The notes below the pieces were generated by a model. It was not told the origin of the DNA. It searched no databases and worked only from the letters and a program-made list of their open reading frames with translations. A program made the position numbers and the translations under genes. Positions 1 through 12,280 of a stretch of DNA of 64,000 nt are shown piece after piece. This DNA comes from Cordia subcordata (taxonomy: Eukaryota; Streptophyta; Magnoliopsida; Boraginales; Cordiaceae), in contig JAPTOF010000020.1 in assembly GCA_028554755.1 (NCBI GenBank), positions 6,763,001-6,827,000 on the forward strand, given 5' to 3'. The number at the start of each line of letters is the position of its first letter. The first letter of the stretch is position 1.

Positions 1-640
1 GAAAACTATTTTTTTATGCTAAAAATTCTGACTTCTAAAAGAAATTATATTTGAATTTTTTTTTCATAAATTCGGATTTTTTTAGAGTCAAATTAAATAG
101 TTATTACAAATTTAATGTAATTTTTTAAAGAAAAAATAGTATTTTTTCCTAAAAAGTCAATCTAAACAACAAAACCATAAGATAATCACAACCATACGAT
201 AAACATAGTCATAAATCATAAAGCATAAGTACCAAGTAGCTACTAGATGCTGGTTTCAGAAAACACACGAGAGTCATAAGGTACATTTTAAAAGATGTGA
301 TGGTAAGCCCCTTTGGGCCCGTTTGGATTTTTTTTCAGGGGGTAGGAGGGGCATGTTTCACTTTTCTAATAGATGCAAGTTTGATTGACTTTTAAAATAA
401 AATCGAAACTCTGTTAGAAAGCTTAATTTTAAAAACAAAAATTTAAAATTCTCAAGAAAGTGATATATATATTTTTTTAAAATTTTGCTTTACCTCCATG
501 AGTTTTTGCTTAAATCCCAAAGTCTTCTATGAAATTTTAGTTTTACTCATTTTGCCCTATGGCTTCAAGTTTTGTCAAATAGTGCCTTATGTTTAATGAC
601 AGTTTGTCACTTTCTACTTTATGGCTGCTAATTTTATTTT
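1..640. repeat. Direct repeat R1, copy 1
   Basis: This stretch recurs at 1832-2430 with an offset of about 1.83 kb, and its second half recurs at 27255-27900. Bases 1-172 are the 3' half of a MITE whose fuller copy is at 1781-2003. From about 310 a TIR-like motif (GGGCCCGTTTGGATT) begins a second repeat containing CTTTTCTAATAGATGCAAG. No coding potential is visible. It reads as nested MITE material that was duplicated together. Confidence 0.7.
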
Positions 641-1394
641 TATTTGATTTTATAAATGTTTGTTTGTTGTAGTAAAATTATTATTATTTTTATTTTATAG
701 ATCTATTTGTATGTGCATAAAATGAATAGATTTTAATCTAAATTCAATATTTATTTAATTTTCATATATACCACAATAAATTGCTTTTTATTTTTTATTT
801 TTTATACTTTCAAAAGTTAGTTAATACCAAAATATATGTATTAATTTAAGTGAAAGAAGTTGAATTCTATTTGAAATGTATATAAATGAAAAAATAGATC
901 AAATCATATCTAATTTTTTCTCTTTAATCTCGTGGGTGAAAAAATTTTGTCAATAGACTATTTTGTACATTGGTCATATTTGAAACTAAAATCTTCTGAT
1001 TTTCAATTTGTTTGTAGATTCTTGTTGAATGATTTTACTAAATTATCTTATCTATTTTTCACTTTAAAAAAATAAATAAATAGATAAGACATAAAAAAGT
1101 AAATAGCTTTTCGTTAACAAAAAAATTACGAATAAACTATTTTCTAATTTGGAATTAAAACTTTTATAATCTGCAAAGAGATTGTAGATTTTTTTGGTTG
1201 AGGTTGAATAATTTATCAAATTATTTTATTTTTTACTTTAATAAATAAATACAAACTACTTTTCAATATAAGGCTTTGTTTGGCAATGTTTGATACCATA
1301 GAGAAATATGGATAAAATTAAAATTTCACGAGAGAGTTTGGAATTTAAGTTATAACTCATGGAAGCATGGCATTTAGCCAAATAAGCATAAAAA
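641..1394. other. AT-rich intergenic stretch, no gene seen
   Basis: The sequence is low complexity and AT-rich with no credible ORF. Bases 641-1000 continue the repeat also found at 27480-27900. The rest shows only weak internal repetition (AAATAAATAGATAAG-like). Confidence 0.6.
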
Positions 1395-1700
1395 GATCAC
1401 TAATTTTGAGGAAATTAAGGTGAAAGATATGGTAATATGGCCAGATGACATGCCTATGTAACTTATTAAAACAAGCTAAGTATTTTGCCTTTTCCATGCT
1501 TTAGTCAATTACTACCTGCTGCATAATTTATCAGTCAATTGCTTGTTCACTGCTTTGACTAAACAATTGAATAACGTGCATGCAATCTTTTTTGATGAAG
1601 CTACACAAGAAAAACTCAACGTACAACAAGAAAAAATTTGCAAGACTTCTAACTTGCGGGGACATATCATTATTGCAGAAATTTATTAACTTCTAATTAG
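1395..1700. repeat. Relic of the RING-gene upstream block
   Basis: The block 'ATGGTAATATGGCCAGATGA ... TTTTGCCTTTTCCAT ... TAGTCAATT' also occurs at 19895-20110, 46820-47040 and 52320-52560. At those places it lies 1.1-2.1 kb upstream of RING1, RING3 and RING4. Here no RING gene follows within the window, which suggests that a further array unit lies, or once lay, to the left. The similarity is read directly; the interpretation is inference. Confidence 0.6.
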
Positions 1701-1780
1701 GCAAACTTATACATGATAGAATTTTATGTATCATATATGGATCATTTGTGAATTTGTGAATATCACCACCGCTATTTTAA

Positions 1781-2003
1781 GGCCCTTTTGGATTGATTTT
1801 TTTTAAAAAGCGTTTTTTTAACAGGTTTTTGAAAATAACTTTTTTTGATAAGCTAAAAATTCAATCTTCTAAAAAAAGTTGTATTTAAACTTTTTTTAGA
1901 TATTCAAATTTTTTTAAAGTCAAATCAAATAATTATTTCAAATTTAATATAATTTTTTTAAGGAAAAAATAGTATTTTTTTCTAAAAAAGCCAATCTAAA
2001 TAG
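1781..2003. mobile_element. MITE of the GGCCCNTTTGGATTGA family
   Basis: The left end GGCCCTTTTGGATTGA and the right end GCCAATCTAAATAG form degenerate terminal inverted repeats around an AT-rich core without an ORF. Relatives in this window are at 1-172, 52812-53026, 57156-57374 and 61762-61990. The last has a clear TTA duplication, pointing to a Tourist/PIF-Harbinger type. Confidence 0.6.
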
Positions 2004-2430
2004 CAAAACCATAAAATAATCACAACCATAAGATAAACATAGTCATAAATCATAAAGCAAAAGTACCAAAGTAGCTAATAGATGCTAGTCTCAAAAAACC
2101 CACGAGAGTTATAAGGTACATTTTAAAAGATATGATGGTAAGTGCCTTTGGGCCCGTTTGGATTTTTTTCCAAGGGGAGGGGCATGTTTCACTTTTCTAA
2201 TAGATGCAAGTTTGATTGACTTTTAAAATAAAATCAAAACTTTGTTAAAAAACTAAACTTTAAAAACAAAAAATTTAAAATTCTTAAGAAAGTGATTTTT
2301 AAAAATTTTGCTTTACCTCCATGATTTTTTACTTAAATCCCAAAGTCCTCCATGACATTTTAGTTTTACTCATTTTCGCCTATGATTTTAAGTTTTGCCA
2401 AATAGTGCCTTATGTTTAATTACAGTTTGT
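1832..2430. repeat. Direct repeat R1, copy 2
   Basis: Copy of 1-640 in the same orientation. Shared landmarks are the ATAATCACAACCATA run, the CACGAGAGT(C/T)ATAAGGTACATTTTAAAAGAT segment, and CTTTTCTAATAGATGCAAG. It stops abruptly at about 2430, where retroelement sequence begins. Confidence 0.7.
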
Positions 2431-3344
2431 AGGGAGTTGTTTCTTGAATAGGGTTATTACTAATTAACTGCCAAATAAAGTGTCCTACCGCTTTTACAAT
2501 AGTGGTTCTTTTTTTGGTTACGGCCAGCCTTTAGCAGAGTATTCACCTTCTCCATCAATAGGTAAATCAAAAATCTTATTCAAGATTTCTTCATCTAACA
2601 CAATTTCAGTTCCATTAACCCACGACTTAATCTTCATCTTAAAACTATTCTCAACTTTCTTCACATTTGAGTAGAATTGCAAAATCGTATCATCATATGC
2701 AGCACAATTCAGATGAACTCCTTGATGAGATTCAATAACCCGAGCGCCTTCAAGTTCTTTGTTTACTAGGTATCTCCTATACCGAATCTTCCTTCCTCAC
2801 ATATTCCATTTTTGTTGTGGACTTGAAGGTTGAGGTTGTCATTGTGGTTGTGGTAGAGAACTTCTCCTTGGTATTTTGGATGGAGCTCTTCCGTTTCCTT
2901 TCTTGAATCCACCATTTTTGTTTGAATTTAATGAAAAAATTTGTGCAAGAATGCTCTCTAAGTTATGGGTAATGCAATTTTGAAAGAGTTTTGGAGAGAT
3001 TTTTGAAGATTGTGGGTGTTTGAAAAATAGGTTTGAGAGGTTTTATGGGCTAGGGTTTAAAAAGATTTGAGAGAACGAAGAGTTTTGATTGAGAAAGAGG
3101 ACTTTGAAGTACCGATATGGGACGAGTCGATCGACCGGCATGACCAAATCGACCCGCAGAAATAATTTGTAATCTACTTGAACAAGTCACCTCCCTATCC
3201 CAGTCAGTGGAGTGGCAGCTCGACTGGCAAACCCAATTTTGGCTGAAATTCAAATTTTGTACTTCCTTGCCTTTTCACATTTTTCACAAAAACCATCAAT
3301 TTTCATAAGAAAAAATGCACTAACCACTATTTTGCATGTTAATC
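2431..3344 (-). pseudogene. Broken retroelement leader and ORF fragment
   Basis: Read on the minus strand, a leader (about 3340-2930) precedes an ATG near 2925 and an ORF with stops and a frame change. In the frame ending at about 2507 the peptide includes RYRRYLVNKELEGARV, HQGVHLNCAAYDD and KIKSWVNGTEIVLDEEILNK. This resembles the N-terminal part of the 'putative plant transposon protein' ORFs found in plant LTR elements. The leader contains GTCGATCGACCGGC, close to the palindrome in the solo LTR at 28.6 kb. Only about 140 codons remain. The family call comes from memory of similar ORFs and is moderate. Confidence 0.5.
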
Positions 3345-3852
3345 TGTTGGAAAATCAGGACGCATAACACACACTCACACAGCGAAATTAAAACACAAGT
3401 AACGAGAAAAGAATACGCGCAATTAAACATGGTTCGGCCCTCTGCCCACGTCCACGATCCCCTCTGGGATAAATTCCACTATTCAACAATAATGGAATTA
3501 CAACTTAGGTGATGACTTTTTGCACGGACAGAAAAGTCTAAACCCTCCCCCACAGAGTTCTTATAATAGTTCTATCCTCAACAGGACTAGAACGAATATA
3601 AGACACTCTCGATGCTCTCAGGCTCTCTTTCTCACCTACACACCCCATAGGGTATGGCCCTAAGGCACACTCCTAAGATAACTAATGCAAGAGTTCTATT
3701 TATAGAGGAAATTTTCTTGTCCTTCAAAACAAAGGATTTCCTCATCTATCAATCATACCATAATTAAGACTCTTACCAAAACTAGAATTTTAATTCTCAT
3801 TAAAATTCTTTCCTAATTTGTATGGGCTTGGACTTTGAGCCATAACCCAACA
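3345..3852 (-). repeat. 3' LTR of the minus-strand copia element
   Basis: The 508 bp segment runs TGTTGG...CCCAACA, giving TG...CA ends on the minus strand. It carries a TATA box (TCTATAAATAG complement near 3700) and is preceded on the minus strand by a purine run, TAAGAGAGAGATTG (3866-3853), which fits a polypurine tract. It lies immediately 3' of the copia RNase H region. No partner 5' LTR was found near 10.8-11 kb, so the element is 5'-truncated. Confidence 0.8.
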
Positions 3853-4839
3853 CAATCTCTCTCTTAATTTTACAAAATTGATCTTTATGCAATAGTTTAG
3901 TAAAAAATTCAAGTATAAGGTCACATTTTTGCACATGATCTCTATTGAAATGATGCGTAATTTCAATATATTTTGTCATAGGTTGATGAATTGGATTCTT
4001 TATAAGATTAATAGCACTAGTATTATTATAATAAACAAACACATGATCATATTCTAAACCATAGTCAAGCAAATTTTGTTTTATCCATAAAATTTGAGCC
4101 ACATAACTTCGAGTAGCAATATATTCGGCCTCGATAGTAGATATAGCTATACTTTTTTGCTTCCTACTTGACCAAGACACCAAAGAATGACTAAAAAATT
4201 GACATTTACCGCTGATACTCTTATGATCTACTTTACAACCCATATAATTGGCATTGGAATAACCGTATAAATCAAATGAAGTTACTTTCACATATCAAAG
4301 TCCTAAGTTACTACTTCCCCTAAGATATCTAATGATTCATTTAATGGCGACTAGATGTGATTCCTTAAGATTAGATTGAAATCTAGCACTTAAGCATATG
4401 GTAAACATTATATCTGGCCTTGAAGTAGTTAAATAGAGTAAGCTTCTAATCATACATCGGTATTTCTTTTCATCTACGGGCTTGCCCCTCTCATCCTTGT
4501 TGATTTTGGTTGGAGAACTCATAGGGGTTTCAATCTTTTTATCTTCTTCAAGTCCAAACTTTTTTCTGAGCTCCTTGGTGTATTTGGCTTGATTAATAAA
4601 TATTCCTTCCTTAGTTTGTTTGATTTGAATCCTGAGGAAGAAATTTAGCTCACCCTTTGTGCTCATCTCGAACTCTCCATGCATGCAGTTAGAAAAACTT
4701 TCACACAAGATAATATTAGTAGCACCAAATATGATCTCATTTACATATATTTGAACAAGTAAAATGTCATTTTTATCTATTTTAATGAACAAAGTAAAAT
4801 CCAATTTTCCTCTTTCAAATCCACTTTCAACAAGGAAAC
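3853..4839 (-). pseudogene. Ty1/copia pol, RT C-terminal part and RNase H
   Basis: Minus-strand reading gives the end of the reverse transcriptase (4804-4337; VQIYVNEIIFGATN stands at the YVDD(L/I) catalytic site, GELNFFLRIQIKQ follows). RNase H comes next (4291-3800; YGYSNANYMGC where active elements have a D-A-D motif, SIAISTIEAEYIA, and the terminal DHVQKCDLILEFF segment). In-frame breaks and changed acidic residues (YVNE, SNAN) show that it is dead. It continues at 8480 on the other side of the hAT insertion, because the two halves join once that element is removed. The overall arrangement resembles the SIRE/Maximus side of Ty1/copia. Confidence 0.85.
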
Positions 4840-4847
4840 CACTAAGT

Positions 4848-7800
4848 CAGTGGCGGAACAAGGATTTTTAATGAGGGGTGGTGAAAAATATTTACACCAG
4901 TCATGAATCGGTCCAAGTTTCCAATCCAAATTACAAAAAATCACTTCTAAAATAATAATAATAAACCATAAAATAAAATATTGTATGTCAATAATCTTAC
5001 TATGTTTTTAGAATCATTGAATAAAAATAGATCACATAAAGTACAAAAATCAAAAAAAATATATTTTTACTTTTGGCATCGCAAATTGTACTCGACTCAT
5101 TTTCAACCTTTCAAATTCATCTATGACTAACACGATGTCAAAAGTTTCAAAAATATTTTTCTCAATGTAAAGGATAAGTGTACTAGTAAGAAAATCATCT
5201 TCCATCTTATTATACAATCTTGTCTTTATAATCTTCATGGCAGAAAATGTACTCTCTATAGATGCAGTAGAAACAGGAAGAGTTAGAACAAGTCGAATCA
5301 GACGATCCAAGAGAGGATATACTGTTGAATTTTTTGTCCTTGGCATTAGTTGACATAATTCAGGAAGATTTGTAACACTCTAAAATTTTGAATTTCATCT
5401 AATATCAAGTTCAAAATGCTCGAACTCATATCTCATATGCAATTTCTCTTGACAAGTGAAGTCATCAGGATAGTAGTTCTGTGCAAGCTTGCAGATGTCA
5501 TCAATCTTGAAGATTTAAATCTATCTTTTAGATCTAGACATGAGCAAAGAATAAGCAACTCCATTGTATTTTCATTGGACCTACTATTTATTTCATGTAG
5601 CAATGAATCTATTGTGCTGATGAATAAATCAATATGATAATGGTGCAGCATTGAATTTTGTTCACCTTTCAAAACTCGACCTCTACCAGACCGACAGGGA
5701 CCATTCATGTCAGGAATTTCTATCTCGTGTTTCTTACAAAAAGATTTGACTTTCTCGAAGAAAATATGCCACCAATTATCTTTGAAGTTTTGAATAATTT
5801 CTTTTGTTTTAGCTACTAAATGCATTACATTAACAATGTCCTGTGATTTGCGTTGAATAAGCTCACACAAATTATCTGCCCTTTCTAAGATCTCTATCAT
5901 AAGATGCAAAATAAACACAAATTCAAAAGTGGTCATCAAATCATAAGCTCTATCAACTGAAGCCCTTCAAGATGGGTTGCTGCCTCCATTGATTAATTCA
6001 ACTAAAACGTTGAAAGTAGGATTCCATAAATCAAGTAAACTTCATAGAGATCTTAAATGAGAGCCTCATAGTGTATCACCTGCCTTTTTTTAATGTGCCA
6101 ACTTGATTCTTTCTTTCTCCTATTTCAAGCTCATTACTTGAAACCAACTATGTAATCTCAATTGCGCGAGCAATTTGCAAATGATCTTTTCTTTTTGCAG
6201 AAGAATCAACAACATTGATAATGAGAACCAAATATGAGAAAAAAATGTTCAATAGGAATAACACTCTTACAAGCTACAACCATTATTAATTGCAGTCGAT
6301 GAGCAAAATAATGAATATAATAAGCAAATGGACAATCTTTGAAGAATAATGCCTTTAGTCCATTCCATTCTCCCTGCATATTGCTTGCTCTATCATATCC
6401 TTATTTTTGAATATTTTGTATAATAAGATTATGAAATGCAAACACATTACAATGTTTTTCCTTTAGGTAGAAGCATCAGTTTCCTCCACATGAATCAAAT
6501 CAAAGAATCTTTCTCGAACGAAACCATCTTTATCAACAAATCTTAAGATTATAACCATCGGCTCCCTTTTTGATCCATCTACAAGAAGACAAAATTTTGA
6601 ATCACCATTTTCTTCTCAAATAAAACTTTGGATTTTACTTGCACAAAGGGAATCTCTTTTCAAATCATAAGGGAAGTATAAGTGGCATTTTGAGGGGTAT
6701 TTTCCAAACTTAAGCTACTTCCTCACTATAAGAAGCAACATGTCCTATGATCTCAACGAAATTCCCGCGATTACTACTTTGAAATGCACACAACTTAGCA
6801 GTATCAATTGAAACTTTCAATCGCAATCGATTTCTCAAAATTTTTTTCAGACATTTGTTTATCCAAAACTTTCTGAATATTTTGAATTGAATTCATTAGA
6901 TAATGACAACACTCTACATCTTTCTTATGTGTAGAATTGGACCTTTTTCCCACATGATTTATAAAAGGACAATTATTCTCGCTGTTAACTTTCTTCCAAT
7001 GCCGAAAACCCTCAACTATAAAAGCAGTTGATTCAAATTGACCAGTTGGCTTAGCAAAGAGAAAGCATGGAAGACAATATGCTCTCTCTTTTGTTGGAGA
7101 ATATTCCAACCAATCAGGATATGATTTAAACTAAGTAAAAACGAACCATCAACCATCTTTTTCATCTGTTGGATAAATAACATTTGGCGGATTCTCTCTA
7201 TATGTACCAAGTCTAATATAAGCTCTATGTATTGCATCTCTTGTTGTATTAGGTGATCACTTATTGGCTTACGCAATCCTGGATCACGCTCCAATGAAAT
7301 ATCATCAAATTCTTTAGGTTCGGTCCTAGTAAATTTAGTTGGTTGAGATTTTGTATTAGAAGATTTAAGCTCTGAAGGATTGCAAACTTCTGGATGAGGA
7401 TTATTAACATTAGTGGTTGATTTTTCAAGCATCGAAGGGCCAACCTCATTTTGATGAGATCTTTTCTTGAAGTAAGAATCAATTTTAGAGTTAATCATGC
7501 CGTGCTCACTTTATATAAACTTATTTGACCTGAATTGTTTTCAAATTTAATAAATAGGGTAAGTATTAAGAAACAATTCTACTTAAAAAATAAGAATTAA
7601 CAAATAATTATTTTACTATGTCTAATTAAATTCAATCACCCATTTACTTTTTCAAAAAATAAAGTTTAAAAGCATATATGATTTATGAACTAGTTATATC
7701 AATGACAAAGAATAATAACGTTTATAATAATAAAAAATAAATAAAAGCCCTATCTTTTAATAGGTGAGAAAAATTTAATTCAATAAAATAAAATATCACT

Positions 7801-8471
7801 AATATGCATACAGGCATTTATCTATCCAAAATCTATTAAAAATAAAACTAAAGTTAAAAATACTAACTTGATTCAAGAAACAAGAGACTTTATCGTTTTC
7901 TAACTTTTGTAATGGTAACTGCTAAACAAAGTAATTAAAGACTAAAATCAAGTAAATATTTAACAAGGTTAAAAAATTGAGAAAAAGAGTGCAAAATCTA
8001 AAAACTGAAAAAAAAAAATCTATTACATTACAAACCTTATTTTATTATTTTTTATTAAAACCGACGAGGAGGGTGCAATTTTTTCTCTAATTTCTAGCGT
8101 CCTGCGTCCCCCCTTTAATTTTAAATGTCAAACTCTTATTTATAATTGCAAGAGTTTGAATCGGTGCCTCTAAGTTCTAACCCTCTTTTATTCGGTCAAA
8201 GCCTCTAATCAGTATCATAAAAGATTATTGCTAGTGCTAACAGTTAAAAAATGCAAACAACAGCCTATGCAAAGATTCAAACACCCGACCTAAGACAGAG
8301 AGAGTGTCAAGCGCTAAGCAAATATGCCAACTTAAAGGATGTTGACATACTAAGGGGAGGTGAAATATATAGGCAAAATATTTGTAACTGACAAACGTAA
8401 AAAAATAGAAAAATGCAAAAATTGAGAGGTGGCGGCCGCCACCGCATGCCACCACGATAGCTCTGCCCCTA
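4848..8471 (-). mobile_element. hAT transposon nested in copia, with 8-bp TSD
   Basis: The 3624 bp element is flanked by perfect 8-bp duplications CACTAAGT (4840-4847 and 8472-8479). Terminal inverted repeats are imperfect: CAGTGGCGGAACAAGG on the left against TAGGGGCAGAGCTATC (complement of the right end). The 8-bp duplication and the GGGGCGGAGC-type end are hallmarks of plant hAT elements. The interior carries a decayed transposase on the minus strand. Removing the element rejoins the copia RT. About 740 bp (7500-8240) between the transposase start and the right end is AT-rich and non-coding, apart from an untranslated leader. Confidence 0.92.
5050..7498 (-). pseudogene. hAT transposase (TTF-type/ZMYM1-like), inactive
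   Basis: The minus-strand pieces appear in the expected order. An N-terminal segment begins MINSKIDSYFKKRSHQNEVG (7498). Next comes a TTF-type zinc-finger segment with YSPTKERAYCLPCFLFAK (near 7080) and GFRHWKKVN. A DUF4371-like middle lies in broken frames at 6800-5950. A segment containing NWWHIFFEKVKSFCKKHEIE follows at 5433-5939. The C-terminal hAT dimerisation domain (5346-5050) contains PVSTASIESTFSAMKIIKTR. Stops and frameshifts separate the pieces, so it cannot encode a working transposase. Family membership rests on domain order and motifs. Confidence 0.85.
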
Positions 8472-10790
8472 CACTAAGTCTTTGATACCAAGTCCAAGGT
8501 GCTTGTTTTAGACCAGATGAAGCTTTTTCAAGTTTGTAAACATAATTTAAAAAGGATGAATCTTCAAATCTAGGTGGTTGTTCATGAATCTTCAAATCTA
8601 GGTAATTGTTCAACATAAACTTCTTCTTCAATGAAACCATTTAAAAATGCACTTTTTACTTTCATTTGGCAAAGTTTGAAATCCATGTAGCATGTAAATG
8701 CAAGTAACATATGAATAGATTTTAATCTAACTATGGAAGCATAAGTCTTGTCATAATCTATTCCTTCTTCTTGATTATATCCTTGAGATACAAGTCTAGC
8801 CTTATTTCTAGTTATTACACTAGTTTTATCTATTTTATTTCTAAATATCCATTTAATTTTAATTACTGGGTGGTCTCTAGGTCTTTCAACTTGTTTTCAA
8901 ACTTTATTTTCAATGAATTGGTTTAGTTCTTCTTACATGGCTATTACCAATTCTCATCAAATAAAGCTTCTTTTTTTTTTTTAACATTTTTGGGTTCAAT
9001 ATGTGAAAGAAATGCATAATGTTCACAATAAGCATTTATGTTACCCCTTGTTCTTACTTTGTTGGATAGATTACCAATGGTTTGCTCCTTAGGTTGATCT
9101 TTCACCAACCTCCAACATCTTCGCAGGTTATTTTGTGAGCTTCCTTGGTTCAACGTGGTGCTTTGATTTGCATTTTATTCTTCTCTACCTTCTTCCTTGA
9201 CTTGAGAATCTCCATCTTCGTTTGAATTGTTTTGGATCATTTGGAAATCCCTTGTCATTTGTGCATCCATCTTCAAGTGTCATTTTCTCCAAAAGGTTAC
9301 CTACATCATAATCATCTTTTCTCGAAACAAAAGGGTTAGTTTCACCAAATATAACATACGTAGATTCTTCTACAACAAGAGTTATTTTATTTTACATACG
9401 AGAAACTTTACTTTCAGTGGAATAATCAAGAAAAGTCCCTTCATTCGATTTGGCATCAAATTTTCTCAAATGGTCTTTGGTATTGAGAATAAAATATTTG
9501 CAACCAAAAACTTTGAAATAGGAGATTTTGGGAGTTTTGCCATGCCAAAGTTCATAAAGAGTTTTGTTTAAAATTGGTCAAATTAAAAATCTATTTTGCA
9601 CATAGCAAGCGGTGTTCATGGCTTTACTCCAAAAATATATAGGCAAAGTGTGTTCTTTAAGCGTAGTCCTTATCATTTCTTGTGATGTTTGATTTTTCCT
9701 CTCTACTACCCCATTTTATTGGGGAGTTCAAGGGGCCGATAAGTTATGTTCAATGCCATGTTCATCACAAAAGTTCATGAAAGGAGTAATGTAAGTTATA
9801 AAATAGCCTCTCTCTTTTTGTACTTTTCTATATACCCACTCCTTTTATTTTCTTCAACTGATAGAAATAAAGAAGAGTTACCAATCATATGTTTTGAGCA
9901 ACCACTATCCAAAATCTATTTTATCTTGCTATACTTGCTCACATGACATGCCTACACACATGCAATAAACACAACGAATTTTATTTTGGGTCCCTACCAC
10001 TTTAGGTCCTTGAGGTTAGTATTAATTCTTGGCCTTTACAATCTATTTGGGTCTTTGCCGTTGAGCAACAAGTGATCCTCTATCTCATAGTTTCTTGTAA
10101 TAGCAATGAGTAGAAACATGCCCATACTTTTCATAAAAGGTGCAAGTGATGTTTGATTTTGAAGTAGTGCTAGAAATAGATGCTTTAACAAAGTAAATTC
10201 TCAAATATTTTTGTTTGATTTTTTGGTTCATAGCAAAGACTACTTTTACCAAATGTCATCTTTTGAGATTCAAGTAGTTTTTCAAAGTTCTCTTTTCTCT
10301 TTATGAATTTCTTAACAATTCCATTCAAATCATCATTCTTCTTTTTCCAATTTTCTACTTCTTTTCCTAAAATTTGAACATTTTCAACAAGGGATGCATT
10401 TTTCTTTTCCAAGAAAACTTTTTCATTCAAGACATATTTTTAATTTTCTTTGTAGATTCTTGTTTTCGCTTAAAGCAAGTAAAAGATCGTCAAACAATTT
10501 TGAAAAGGCTTCTTATAATTCCTCAAATGTAATATCTTCCTCTTCCTCACGTGGATGAACAACTAGAATAACAAAGGAAAGGATATGCCTCATATTCATT
10601 AGCCATGAGGTAAAAGTTGGCAACTTTATGCTCTTCCTCAGTTTCCATGTAATTTTGAGAGCTTTGCCATCCTTTTTCTTTGAAAGCTTTGGACATGTGT
10701 ACTAGAGATTTCTTGATATGTTTAAGGGCATCCAATGAGGGCAAATAAGGGCCAAAATTCTTAAACATGCCTGGACTGCGTCATTTGTAT
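8472..10790 (-). pseudogene. Ty1/copia gag-pol, 5' part
   Basis: Minus-strand reading from 10790 down gives several recognisable parts. A gag tail/coiled-coil region (10768-10185) is rich in Lys/Glu. A protease-like segment (ILDSGCSKHMIGNSSL, near 9930) follows. Next is integrase (FCDEHGIEHN, NGVVERKNQT, near 9700). The region before RT is VFGCKYFILNTKDHLRKFDA (near 9500). RT starts at 8640-8480 (YKLEKASSGLKQAPWTWYQR). Many stops interrupt it. No 5' LTR or PBS is present on the right. The interval 9278-10790 is duplicated at 27905-30740. Confidence 0.85.
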
Positions 10791-11198
10791 GTTTGGCTTT
10801 GTAATGAATTAGCACTCACCATGTTTCCAAAAATTTATCTAATAAACCTATTTGTGATTTTCATCATATGGTATATAATCTCTTCCTTGACATTTTCTCT
10901 CTAACTTAACAAAGTATGTAGATTTGACATGCGAGCTTTGTGCAAATATGAGTATGAATTTGAACAAAATAGTTAAAAACTAGAAAAAGAAATACCGCCT
11001 ATATTTATGAACAATTAATTATTTAATCCCCACAGCTTTTCCAATTAGCAATTTATCCCTTTGCATGGTGTCTTGCCATAATTTTTTAATAGAGCAAACA
11101 AAAATAAAAAGAAAAACAGAAAATGGGTGAGTTTCCACTTTCCAAAAAATACAAGAGAGTCGTAAGGTACATTTTATAAGATAAGAGGAAGTAGCTCT
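10791..11198. other. Non-coding edge of the copia fragment
   Basis: AT-rich sequence without a gene. It is shared with 30740-31149 and so belongs to the large A/B duplication. It includes TCTAACTTAACAAAGTATGTA and GTGCAAATATGAGTATGAATTTGAACA, segments that also recur near 14720-14790 and 41690-41760. Confidence 0.6.
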
Positions 11199-11423
11199 GG
11201 GCTTGTTTAGATTTTTTTCTTAAAAAAAGTGTTTTTTCACAAAAAACACATTTCTGTTTTCTAATAGATGTTTGATTAACTTTTAAATAAAGTCAAAACC
11301 TTTCTAAAAAGCTGGTTTTAAAAATAAAACATTAAACTTCTCAAAAAAAAAAAAAGTGATTTCTTCTTCTTCTTTTTTTTTTTTTTAACAGAAAACAAAT
11401 TATAAGACAATCCAAAGTGCCCC
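11199..11423. mobile_element. MITE, GGGCYYGTTTRGATT family (unit A)
   Basis: Ends GGGCTTGTTTAGATT and AATCCAAAGTGCCCC are inverted repeats around an A/T-tract-rich core containing TTCTAATAGATG. The B-unit copy is at 31150-31369. Relatives are at 15009-15241, 20838-21082 and 41966-42202. Confidence 0.65.
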
Positions 11424-11840
11424 TTTACCCAAACTTAAATTATGGAGGAGCGATTAGTAATTAAGGACTTTGAAATTACCAATTGCCCTAAAAGAAAATA
11501 GCAGTATTCTACTCTTTCTTTCCTCCACAAAAAAAAAAAGGAAAAGAAAAAGAAAAGTAGTATTATTATATTCTATTCGTTGGACAACGATATGGGCCGA
11601 CCTTAGCGTGGAAAATAATGTTCTTTTCAACAATGTTCTAGTGTTACCGTCTTGACTCTTCTCGTTTAATGTTATTATCATGAACTACCAGACTTTCTGA
11701 TTACAGGACAGAGGAGTTGCTTTAGCATGTGGGGTTTTGAAGTTTCACGTACCGTCAATTTATATTAATTATGAGGTAATGGAAGGATGTTAATGTGGTC
11801 TCGACTAAAGATGCCCCTAAATCAATCAATTATTAAGAGA
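11424..11840. repeat. Array-unit flank with TTCGTTGGACAACGATAT motif
   Basis: This segment (TTACCAATTGGCC-like start, TATTCGTTGGACAACGATAT, AATGTTCTTTTCAA, GACTCTTCTCGTTTAATGTTATTA) recurs near 15440-15660, 21590-21830, 31400-31583 plus 36370-36600, 43660-43910 and 47850-48090. It is a conserved non-coding module of the tandem array. The copy at 31.5 kb is interrupted by a copia element. Confidence 0.7.
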
Positions 11841-11889
11841 AATAAGAAATGTACATATATATACACACACACTATATTATATAGAAGAA

Positions 11890-11970
11890 CTTTTTGCAAC
11901 TATTTGTTCAGTGACTTTTATATATACATCAAATATTTGTTCATTATCGTATAACTATTTGTTCACTAAC

Positions 11971-12020
<50 letters not shown>

Positions 12021-12280
12021 AGTATTTGTTTATTATCCCATAACTATTTGTTCACTTTTCTTCAACTATTTGTTTATTGATTATTTGTTTATTACTCCAT
12101 AATCTATAACTATTTGTTCACTACCTCACAACTATTTATTCACTACCCCACAACTATTTATACAGTGACTATTTATGTATTACCCACAACTATTTGTTCA
12201 CTAAATTTCATATATACATCAAATATTTGTTTATTACTTCATAACTATTTGTTCACTACTCTTATACATACAGACAAAAC
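11890..12280. repeat. Degenerate tandem repeat of (CA)AACTATTTGTTCA
   Basis: At least ten degenerate units of about 20-25 bp share the core AACTATTTGTTCA or TATTTGTT(C/T)ATTA, interrupted by a (TA)n tract at 11976-12018. It is not present in unit B at the matching place. Apparent ORFs across it are by-products of the repeat. Confidence 0.7.

Noticed and set aside
5416..5637. Plus-strand 73-codon ORF
   Set aside because: It is antisense to the hAT transposase remnant.
9227..9571. Plus-strand 114-codon ORF
   Set aside because: It is antisense to the copia region between integrase and RT.
11976..12018. (TA)n tract as a possible origin or scaffold element
   Set aside because: Long TA runs are common in plant intergenic DNA and nothing else here supports a function.
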